From the NCBI RefSeq assembly GCF_000716435.1, contig NZ_JNWO01000045.1, positions 1 to 50,507 of the forward strand: a stretch of DNA of 50,507 nucleotides, in the 5' to 3' direction. This document shows, piece after piece, positions 44,203 through 50,477 of this stretch. This DNA is from Streptomyces xylophagus (GTDB taxonomy: Bacteria > Actinomycetota > Actinomycetes > Streptomycetales > Streptomycetaceae). The stretch's first letter is position 1, and each line of letters begins with the position of its first letter. The position numbers and the translations under genes are program-made. The notes under the pieces were generated by a model. That model saw only the letters and a list, made by a program, of their open reading frames with translations. It searched no databases and was not told where the DNA came from.

Positions 44203-44286
44203 GGCTGGTCGCGCAGTTCCCCGCGCCCCCGAAAAACACCGGTCGGCCTGCGCTTCTAAGGGGCGCGGGGAACTGCGCGACCAGCC
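44203..44286. repeat. Inverted pair of the 27-bp element (copies 6 and 7)
   Basis: Copy 6 (44203-44229, minus orientation) and copy 7 (44260-44286, plus orientation) are exact reverse complements over all 27 bp, with a 30-base loop. The RNA of the minus-strand operon would form a very stable hairpin 25 bp after the U32-like stop and about 120 bp before the sugar-binding protein. It may act as terminator or as mRNA processing/stabilising site. Confidence 0.93.
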
Positions 44287-44311
44287 ACAGCCGGCCCGCA
44301 GCCCCCAACGC

Positions 44312-45286
44312 TCATCCAGTGGCACTCTCGACGGGGAAACGGTGCAGAGACCCCGGCAACCTGGACCCGAGCGGAGCCATGTCCCCGTCCGCGCCGTGCC
44401 TGGCCAGCAGGTCGAGGGCGAGCCGCCCCCGACGAACCCGTTCCCGCGCCGTGTCGAGCGTGACGTCCCGCAGGTGGGTGCCCCACGGGTAGATACCGGG
44501 CGCCTTGGAGAGGCCGAACTTCAGGTACAGCGGAGCGCCCCGGCGGATCAGTTCCGCGACCTCGTACATCCGGATGTAGCCACCGAGGTCGTCGGGCGCC
44601 TCGATGTACATGTCCATGGGGGCAGCGGAAACCCGGCGGATCTCCGTGAGGTGATCCAGCGTCAGATCGCTGGGCACGTTGAGAGAGTCGGCGCCCAGTC
44701 GCTCGTACACCGCGTACGCCGCCGGGTTGACCGGCCCGATCAGCGCCGAGACCTTGAGCGTCGTGTCGGCCGGGATGATCCCGGCCACCCGCGCCCGGTG
44801 CAACGTCCACAGCACGCCCTCGTCCGCGACGAGCAGGCACTTGACGCCCAACTCCGTTGCGCGGACGGCGTCTTCGATGCACCCGGCGACCGCGTCGTGA
44901 CCCCGGGCACGCAGGCCACCGCCACGCGAGTCGGAGCGGACCGAACCGCCGATGTCCCACGTCCCGCGCGGACCGGTGAACAGGCAGAGCTCGATGTCGC
45001 GTTCACCGGCGGCCTCGACCATCTCGGTGATCTCGGAGTCGGTCAGCATCCACACGCCGCTGCCCTGGCTGATCCGGTGGATCGGCACGTCGAGCCGCGA
45101 GGACTCCTTGAGGATGACCGCCAGCGCCTCGGGACCCTCGCACGAGGGGATCTCGGTGCGCCAGCGACCGCCGCCGGGGAAGGTGTGGGTCGAGGCGTCG
45201 GCGGGGTCGAGGGCGGGCGCGCCCAGGCCGAGCGCGGAGAGCGCCTGCTCCCCGGGCCTGCGGGCTGCCGTGGCGGTGTCGGTCAC
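44312..45286 (-). CDS. U32-peptidase-like TIM-barrel protein
   Basis: 324 residues from a GTG at 45286 (VTDTATAARRPGEQ), with GAAGGA upstream. It resembles the barrel of the U32 family: VWMLTDSEITEMVEAAGERD, GVKCLLVADEGVLWTLHRAR, LGADSLNVPSDLTLDHLTEI and PLYLKFGLSKAPGIYPWG. The Cys-rich iron-sulphur region typical of full U32 proteins is not visible, so a peptidase role is doubtful. It lies after dehydrogenase and dehydratase genes in the same direction and has its own operator-like site (45301-45335). A role in the sugar-acid pathway, for example as a lyase or hydroxylase-like barrel, is possible but is only inference. Family assignment is itself moderate. Confidence 0.6.
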   Translation of the reverse strand: MTDTATAARRPGEQALSALGLGAPALDPADASTHTFPGGGRWRTEIPSCEGPEALAVILKESSRLDVPIHRISQGSGVWMLTDSEITEMVEAAGERDIELCLFTGPRGTWDIGGSVRSDSRGGGLRARGHDAVAGCIEDAVRATELGVKCLLVADEGVLWTLHRARVAGIIPADTTLKVSALIGPVNPAAYAVYERLGADSLNVPSDLTLDHLTEIRRVSAAPMDMYIEAPDDLGGYIRMYEVAELIRRGAPLYLKFGLSKAPGIYPWGTHLRDVTLDTARERVRRGRLALDLLARHGADGDMAPLGSRLPGSLHRFPVESATG

Positions 45287-45300
45287 TTGCTGTCCTTCGC

Positions 45301-45335
45301 GTTCGGTATTTCGGACGAGGTTCGCGGCTCGGGGT
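45301..45335. promoter_or_regulatory. Tandem operator-like site E upstream of the U32-like gene
   Basis: GTTCGGTATTTCGGAC (45301-45316) matches the 16-mer palindrome at 13 of 16 positions. A second GTTCG begins at 45320, exactly 19 bp later, but the rest of that copy is degenerate. It ends the set of four sites with equal spacing and is the weakest. Confidence 0.5.
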
Positions 45336-45407
45336 AGAAAAAAGCTCTGGTGGTACGCCGGCACGGGGTGGTCAGGTCACTCCGTGCCGGCGCACGGCTG
45401 GGGTTTC

Positions 45408-46412
45408 CTACGGCCGCAGCAGCACCTTGCCGACCTGGGGATCGCCGGACCCCACCAGCTCGATGGCCTGCGGGAACTCGGCGAGCGGCAGCTCATGGGT
45501 GACCAGGGGGAGTGGATCGAGCAAGCCCGCCCCGAAGACCCGGACCGTGTGCGCCCAGGCGTCCGGCGGTGCCCCGAAGACGGTGTGCACCTCCAGCTGC
45601 CGTACGACGAGATCGGTCGGGTCGAGACCCTCGGCGCCCGGCGCCGGGATGCCGGTGAGGACCAGGCGTCCGCCGCGCCGGAGCAGGGAGGCGGCGGTGC
45701 GCGCGGCGGACGCGGACCCGGCGGTCTCGATCACGACGTCGAAGTCGTCGGGCAACTCCTGGTCCCTGGTGAGGAATCGGCTCGCGCCGAATTCCTTCGA
45801 CAGCTTCTCGCGGTCGGGCCGGGTGCCCACCACGAGCAACTCGGCGGGGGAGCCCGCCTTCAGGAACTGCACCGCGAACATCCCGAGCGTGCCGGTGCCG
45901 ACCACCGCGACCCGCTCACCCGGCCGCGCGTTCGCCTTCAGCGCCGCCGCCGCGATGCAGGCCGCCGGCTCCAGCAGCGCCGCCGCCGTCAAGTCGGCCT
46001 CGTCCGGGAGGACATGGAGCAGCCGGGCGGGCAGGGTGAGGGTGGTGGCCATCGCCCCGGGCTGGGTGAAGCCGGTCTCCTCGTAGCCCGCAGTGCACAA
46101 CGTTGTCTCGCCCGCGTGGCAGCGGTCGCAGACCTGGCAGTTGCGGAAGCCTTCGCCGACGACCTTGCGGCCGACGAGAGTTGACGGCACCCCGGTGCCG
46201 ACCGCCTCCACCGTGCCGGACCACTCGTGGCCCGGGGTGAGGGGGTAACGGACGTATCCCTCGGGCCTGTTGCCCTGGTACACCTCGCGGTCGCTGCCGC
46301 AGATGCCGACCGCGTGGACGCGCACCAGCGCCTCGCCCGCGTCCGGCTGCCGGGGCTCGTGCGCGGTCAGCCGGTGCTCGCCCGGTGCCGCGATGACGAC
46401 CGCGGTGCTCAC
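45408..46412 (-). CDS. Zinc-dependent sugar/polyol dehydrogenase (MDR family)
   Basis: 334 residues from a GTG at 46412, overlapping the dehydratase stop by 4 bases (GTGA). Catalytic zinc ligands C38 (GICGSD) and H62-E63 (PGHEW), structural zinc cysteines C92, C95, C98 and C106 (CQVCDRCHAGETTLC), and a Rossmann motif VAVVGTGTLGMFAVQ. Members oxidise sugars, polyols or threonine with NAD(P). Coupled to an enolase-type sugar-acid dehydratase, it is a good candidate for the first step, sugar to lactone, or for a later step on the keto-acid. A 121-bp gap with operator E follows. Confidence 0.9.
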   Translation of the reverse strand: MSTAVVIAAPGEHRLTAHEPRQPDAGEALVRVHAVGICGSDREVYQGNRPEGYVRYPLTPGHEWSGTVEAVGTGVPSTLVGRKVVGEGFRNCQVCDRCHAGETTLCTAGYEETGFTQPGAMATTLTLPARLLHVLPDEADLTAAALLEPAACIAAAALKANARPGERVAVVGTGTLGMFAVQFLKAGSPAELLVVGTRPDREKLSKEFGASRFLTRDQELPDDFDVVIETAGSASAARTAASLLRRGGRLVLTGIPAPGAEGLDPTDLVVRQLEVHTVFGAPPDAWAHTVRVFGAGLLDPLPLVTHELPLAEFPQAIELVGSGDPQVGKVLLRP

Positions 46413-47566
46413 TTCGAGCCCTTCGGCTTGCGCTGCTCCCAGCCGTCCGCCCACAGGTCGAACCGCGCCTGCTGCTGCGGGAATTCGGCTGCCGCGTCGG
46501 TGTCCAGCTCGACGCCGAGACCGGGCGCGTCCGAGAGGTGGAAGTAGCCGTCGATCACCTCGGGCGCACCCTTGACGACCTTCTTGATCTCCGCGTCCGC
46601 GAAGTCGTTGAAGTGCTCCAGGATCTTGAAGTTCGGGGAGGAGAAGCCGACTTGGAGCGAGGCGGCGGTCAGGACCGGTCCGCCGACGTTGTGCGGGGCG
46701 ACGAGGACGTAGTGCGCCTCGGCGGTCGCGGCGAGCTTGCGGGTCTCCCAGATGCCGCCGATGTGACCGACGTCGGGCTGGATGATGTCGACGGCCTGGC
46801 TCTCGAACAGCTCGCGGAACTCGATGCGGTCGTGGATGCGCTCACCCGTGGCGATGGGGATGTCCACCTTGGCGGCGACCTTCTCCAGCGCCTTCAGGTT
46901 CTCCGGCGGAACCGGCTCCTCCAGCCACGCGGGCTTGAACGGCGCGAGTTCGTGCGCCAGCCGTACGGCGGTGGACGGCGAGAACCGGCCGTGCATCTCC
47001 AGCATCAGCTCGGCGTCCGGACCGATCGCGTCCCGCACGGCCTCGATGAGGGAGACCGCGTACAGGGTCTGCGCGTGGTCGAGTTCGAAGTGCCCGGTGC
47101 CGAAGGGGTCGATCTTCAGCGCCTTGTAGCCGCGCTCGACGACCCCCTGGGCGGCCTTGTGGTAGGCCTCCGGGGTCCGCTCGGTGGTGTACCAGCCGTT
47201 GGCGTACGCCTTCACCTTGTCGGTGACCTTGCCGCCGAGCAGCTGCCACACCGGGACGCCGAGGGCCTTGCCCTTGATGTCCCAGCAGGCCATCTCGATC
47301 ACGGCGATGCCGGACATGACGATTTCACCCGCGCGCCCGTAGTCGCCGTACTTCATCCGGCGTACGAGGTCTTCCACCGCGAACGGATCGGAACCGAGAA
47401 TGTGGTTTGCCTCGGCCTCGCGCAGGTAACCGATCAGCGCGTCGGTGTGGCCCAGCATCCGGGTCTCGCCGACGCCGGTGACGCCCTCGTCGGTGTGCAC
47501 TTGGACGTACGTCAGATTGCGCCATGGCGTCCCGACCACGTGCGTGCTGATTCCCGTGATGCGCAC
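46409..47566 (-). CDS. Enolase-superfamily sugar-acid dehydratase (galactonate dehydratase-like)
   Basis: 385 residues. Metal ligands E190, E216 and E242 are spaced 26 and 26, and H192 and H292 stand where galactonate dehydratase has its two acid/base His: every position is shifted by +7 from E. coli DgoD (D183, H185, E209, E235, H285, recalled). The first ligand is Glu (LMLEMHGRF) instead of Asp. K151-I-D153-P-F replaces the usual KxK of racemases, so dehydration is favoured. Substrates could be D-galactonate or L-arabonate. First gene of the run; operator D lies 30-64 bp before its ATG. The 245-bp upstream gap to the SCO2400-like gene holds no other gene. Confidence 0.88.
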   Translation of the reverse strand: MRITGISTHVVGTPWRNLTYVQVHTDEGVTGVGETRMLGHTDALIGYLREAEANHILGSDPFAVEDLVRRMKYGDYGRAGEIVMSGIAVIEMACWDIKGKALGVPVWQLLGGKVTDKVKAYANGWYTTERTPEAYHKAAQGVVERGYKALKIDPFGTGHFELDHAQTLYAVSLIEAVRDAIGPDAELMLEMHGRFSPSTAVRLAHELAPFKPAWLEEPVPPENLKALEKVAAKVDIPIATGERIHDRIEFRELFESQAVDIIQPDVGHIGGIWETRKLAATAEAHYVLVAPHNVGGPVLTAASLQVGFSSPNFKILEHFNDFADAEIKKVVKGAPEVIDGYFHLSDAPGLGVELDTDAAAEFPQQQARFDLWADGWEQRKPKGSK

Positions 47567-47595
47567 GGCAGATGCCCCCTGTGCTCTTCAGTGCT

Positions 47596-47630
47596 GTTCG
47601 AAATTTCGGCTCACGTTCGAAATGCTGGGC
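47596..47630. promoter_or_regulatory. Tandem operator D upstream of the dehydratase operon
   Basis: GTTCGAAATTTCG opens at 47596 and GTTCGAAAT again at 47615, 19 bp apart; as 16-mers they match the palindrome at 13 and 11 of 16 positions. Same geometry as sites at 9767 and 14655. It is 30 bases from the dehydratase ATG. Confidence 0.75.
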
Positions 47631-47759
47631 AGACAGTAAGGACGCCAGGGCGGGAGTGTCAATGGGTCGAACGCGTAACGGTTTCGGCAAGGGTTTCGAT
47701 CGTGGTCCCGGCCAGTCGTGTCGGTTCGTGTCGATTGTCGTCTGTTCCCTACACAACTT

Positions 47760-47790
47760 TCACAGGCGCGCCTATGAACGTTACCTGTGA
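47760..47790. promoter_or_regulatory. Inverted repeat TCACAGG-N17-CCTGTGA
   Basis: Perfect 7-bp arms at 47760-47766 and 47784-47790, 21 bp before the SCO2400-like start. It could be an operator or a leader hairpin. TCACAGG also precedes the DUF4360 and DUF3500 genes. Confidence 0.35.
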
Positions 47791-47811
47791 GGAACTTAGT
47801 CTTCCGGCGTC

Positions 47812-48600
47812 ATGGACTACTGCCACCCCTGCGGCCGGCACCTGAACGGCGCCCTCGCGTGCCCGGGGTGCGGCGTACCAGCCCAAGCAACAGCCGAGTC
47901 GACTCACGTGCGCGCGCGGGGAGTTGACGCGCGTTCGCAAACGGACGACGCCTCGCGCGAGGGCGCGGGTGAGGGCGCGCACGATGCGCGTGACGCGCAC
48001 GACGCGCATGAAGAAGGCGATGCGGACGGCGAACACCAGGGGCGTGCCGCGCGCCGTAGGAACCGCGGGCGCGGCCGGGGAGACGGTGACAGTGGGGGCC
48101 CGGGCGCGGCGGACGCGAGCCGTCGCGATCGCAAGGCCGCGGCGCACCGTCGACGACGGCGCCGGGTGCTCCTGATAACGGCCGGTTTTCTACTGGCGGC
48201 GGGCGGCCTGAGCCTGGCCGAACTGGGCACGGACGCGCCGTTCTCGACCCAGAGGTCCGCGGCACCGGGCGCGTCGGCGGAGGGCGGGGCGGACTCGGAG
48301 GCGAGCGGGACGGCCGAGCCCCTGGACGTCACGAAGACCGTGGGCACCGATACGGCCACGGCGTCCCCGGACGCCTCCGCGTCCCGGTCCGCGTCCCCCT
48401 CGGCATCCCCGACGGGCACGAAGGATCCCGATGTGTCGAAGGCGCCCATGACGGGCAGCGGCGACGGCAGCACGTCCCCCGCGTCGACGTCCTCGGCGGA
48501 CCCGACGACCACCCCGTCCTCGGAGCCGTCGTCCTCGGACCCGAGCCCGACACCGTCACCTTCGGAGACGTGCAAGCAGATCCTGTGGTGGTGTTCCTGA
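47812..48600 (+). CDS. SCO2400-like zinc-ribbon/membrane-anchored protein
   Basis: 262 residues. It begins MDYCHPCGRHLNGALACPGCG, two CxxC pairs forming a zinc ribbon, as in the Streptomyces SCO2400 family. A charged, Asp/His/Arg-rich linker (30-115) leads to one membrane helix (RVLLITAGFLLAAGGLSLAE, about 118-138). The outer part is almost wholly Ser/Thr/Pro/Ala (about 145-250) and ends ETCKQILWWCS, a short Cys-bracketed tail. Cytosolic zinc ribbon, helix and external stalk are all visible; the role is unknown. Divergent from the dehydratase gene. Confidence 0.85.
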   Translation: MDYCHPCGRHLNGALACPGCGVPAQATAESTHVRARGVDARSQTDDASREGAGEGAHDARDAHDAHEEGDADGEHQGRAARRRNRGRGRGDGDSGGPGAADASRRDRKAAAHRRRRRRVLLITAGFLLAAGGLSLAELGTDAPFSTQRSAAPGASAEGGADSEASGTAEPLDVTKTVGTDTATASPDASASRSASPSASPTGTKDPDVSKAPMTGSGDGSTSPASTSSADPTTTPSSEPSSSDPSPTPSPSETCKQILWWCS

Positions 48601-48645
48601 GGTGCTCCTGAGCCGCCAGGCTCAGATGCCCGCGGGTGACCCGGC

Positions 48646-49092
48646 TCAGACTTCCAGCATCCGTCGCAGTAGTCCGCGCAATGCCAGCCGCTCCTCGTCC
48701 GACAGCCCCGCGAGCGGCTCGCGGGCGAACCGCAGCGACTCCCGCAGGCTACGGGCCACCCGGCGCCCCTCGTCCGTGGCCGCCGCCAGCTTCACGCGCC
48801 GGTCGGCGGGGTCGGGGCGGCGCTCCACCAGCCCGCGCGCCTCCAGCCGGTCCACGATCCCCGTGACGTTCGACGGCTCGCACTTCAGCTTCTGCGCCAG
48901 CTTGCGCATCGGCAACGGCTCCAGGGACAGCAGGCTGAGCAGCCGGGCCTGCGCGCCGGTCAGCGTGTGGTCGCCCGCCGCCTCCTCGTAGTCCTCGTAG
49001 AACCGCGCCACGACGTCGCCGATCAGCTCGACGACCTCCATGGTCACGGGGTCGGTGCGGCGCGTCTTGTGCGTCTTTTCGGGTGTGGCCAT
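48646..49092 (-). CDS. MarR-family transcriptional regulator
   Basis: 148 residues. The winged helix-turn-helix lies at about 55-110 (MRKLAQKLKCEPSNVTGIVD, then wing LVERRPDPADRRVKLAAATDEG), between dimerisation helices at both ends. MarR proteins usually repress a divergent gene and release on binding phenolics or oxidants. Here the divergent gene is an NADP-dependent oxidoreductase, and the 116-bp gap contains TTCAG-GTA-CTGAA. It converges on the SCO2400-like gene with 45 bp between stops. Confidence 0.92.
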   Translation of the reverse strand: MATPEKTHKTRRTDPVTMEVVELIGDVVARFYEDYEEAAGDHTLTGAQARLLSLLSLEPLPMRKLAQKLKCEPSNVTGIVDRLEARGLVERRPDPADRRVKLAAATDEGRRVARSLRESLRFAREPLAGLSDEERLALRGLLRRMLEV

Positions 49093-49147
49093 GGGCTCAA
49101 GCGTACCCCGTTACTTGACAACATGAAATATTCAGGAGCATGGTTGT

Positions 49148-49160
49148 TTCAGGTACTGAA
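49148..49160. promoter_or_regulatory. Likely MarR operator TTCAG-GTA-CTGAA
   Basis: Perfect 5-bp inverted arms. A related ATGAAATATTCAGG lies at 49123-49136, so TTCAGG recurs 17 bp apart. Both sit between the divergent MarR and oxidoreductase genes and would cover both promoters. Confidence 0.55.
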
Positions 49161-49208
49161 GTATTTGGCAGTATGCGAATCACCCCCGCACGAGGAAAGG
49201 CACTTGTG

Positions 49209-50207
49209 ATGATCAACCGCGAATGGCACCTGCTCAGCCGCCCGGTCGGCTGGCCGAAGCCCGAGGACTTCGCCCTGGTGGAGACCGAGACCCGGACCCC
49301 GGGCGAGGGCCAGGTGCTGGTGCGGAACAAGTACCTGTCCGTCGACCCGTACATGCGCGGCCGCATGAGCGCCGCCAAGTCGTACGTCGCCCCCTTCGAG
49401 CTGGGCAAGGTCATGCAGGGCGGCGCGGTCGGCGAGGTCGTCGAGTCGAACGCCGAGGGCTTCGCGGCCGGCGACCACGTCCTGCACTTCGGCGGCTGGC
49501 GCGAGTACGCGACCATCGACGCCAAGGGTGCGGTCAAGGTCGACCCCGACCTCGCCCCGCTCTCCACCTACCTCGGCGTCCTCGGCATGACCGGCCTCAC
49601 CGCCTACGCCGGCCTGCTGCGCACCGCGTCCTTCAAGGAGGGCGACTCGGTCTTCGTCTCCGGCGCCGCGGGTGCCGTGGGCAGCCAGGTCGGCCAGATC
49701 GCCAAGCTCAAGGGCGCCTCGAGGGTCATCGGCTCTGCCGGGTCCGACGAGAAGGTCAAGCTCCTGGTCGAGGAGTACGGGTTCGACGCGGCCTTCAACT
49801 ACAAGAACGGTCCGGTCGGCCAGCAGCTCCGCGAGGCCGCTCCGGACGGCGTCGACGTGTACTTCGACAACGTCGGCGGCGACCACCTGGAAGCGGCGAT
49901 CGGCTCCCTGAACGAGCGCGGCCGCATCGTGATCTGCGGCATGATCTCGGTCTACAACAGCACCGAGCCCGCCCCCGGCCCGAAGAACCTCGGCCGCCTG
50001 ATCCAGACCCGCGGCCGCATCGAGGGCTTCCTCGTCGGCGACCACTACGACCTCCAGCCGCAGTTCGTCCAGGAGGTCGGCGCGTGGGTCGCGTCCGGCG
50101 AGCTGAAGTACCGCGAGACCGTCGTCGAGGGCATCGAGAACAACCTGGAGGCGTTCCTCGGGCAGCTGCGGGGGGACAACACGGGGAAGATGATCGTCAA
50201 GCTCTGA
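49209..50207 (+). CDS. NADP-dependent MDR oxidoreductase (CurA/prostaglandin-reductase type)
   Basis: 332 residues from ATG 49209 with AGGAAAGG upstream; GTG 49206 is adjacent. No zinc ligands are present. The enal/enone-reductase features are: RNKYLSVDPYMRGRM near the N-terminus, the nucleotide motif VSGAAGAVGSQVGQIAKL and DVYFDNVGGDHLEAAI, and ICGMISVYNS. The family reduces alpha,beta-unsaturated ketones and aldehydes with NADPH. Control by the divergent MarR protein suggests induction by reactive electrophiles or phenolics. The 300 bp after its stop contain only repeats. Confidence 0.92.
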   Translation: MINREWHLLSRPVGWPKPEDFALVETETRTPGEGQVLVRNKYLSVDPYMRGRMSAAKSYVAPFELGKVMQGGAVGEVVESNAEGFAAGDHVLHFGGWREYATIDAKGAVKVDPDLAPLSTYLGVLGMTGLTAYAGLLRTASFKEGDSVFVSGAAGAVGSQVGQIAKLKGASRVIGSAGSDEKVKLLVEEYGFDAAFNYKNGPVGQQLREAAPDGVDVYFDNVGGDHLEAAIGSLNERGRIVICGMISVYNSTEPAPGPKNLGRLIQTRGRIEGFLVGDHYDLQPQFVQEVGAWVASGELKYRETVVEGIENNLEAFLGQLRGDNTGKMIVKL

Positions 50208-50218
50208 TTTAGCGGGGT

Positions 50219-50354
50219 TTGATCGTCAGGATCGGGCTGGGCCGGTGTTTGATCGTCGGGCTCTGACTGAGCCGGTGTTGGATCGGCAGGCTCGGTCGGT
50301 CAGGCTCTGGCTGGGCCGGTGTTGGATTGGTCGGGCTCGGGCGGGGCCGGTGTT
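50219..50354 (+). repeat. Imperfect ~30-bp tandem repeat array
   Basis: Four to five units of about 30 bp (one about 44 bp) each ending GGGCCGGTGTT or GAGCCGGTGTT and opening TTGATCG or TGGATCGG. It begins 11 bp after the oxidoreductase stop and is in no reading frame I can support. Units differ by several bases, unlike CRISPR repeats. Confidence 0.75.
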
Positions 50355-50409
50355 GAGAAGTCACCCCGCGCGCACCTCTTTTGGTTCGGTCGCCTTCGGG
50401 GCGCTGGGA

Positions 50410-50477
50410 GCCGGTGTCGAGAGCCCCACCGTGCTCGGCGCTGCGCGCCTCCGCGCGCTGGGGCTCTCGACACCGGC
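50410..50477. repeat. Perfect 19-bp inverted repeat with 30-base loop
   Basis: Arms GCCGGTGTCGAGAGCCCCA (50410-50428) and its exact complement (50459-50477). The outer GGGAGCC/GGCTCCC pair adds to the palindrome. It may end transcription of the oxidoreductase; the loop length equals that of the 44203-44286 hairpin. The left arm shares GCCGGTGT with the tandem array before it. Confidence 0.8.

Noticed and set aside
615..44286. 27-bp element as an insertion sequence
   Set aside because: Too short, no transposase gene nearby and no flanking target duplications visible; at most a non-autonomous REP-like unit.
44312..45286. U32-like protein as a true collagenase-type peptidase
   Set aside because: The Cys-rich iron-sulphur region of active U32 proteins is not visible and the context is sugar catabolism; kept only as a fold-level call.
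50219..50354. Tandem repeats as a CRISPR array
   Set aside because: Units are directly adjacent, diverged and of unequal length, with no unique spacers and no cas genes in the window.
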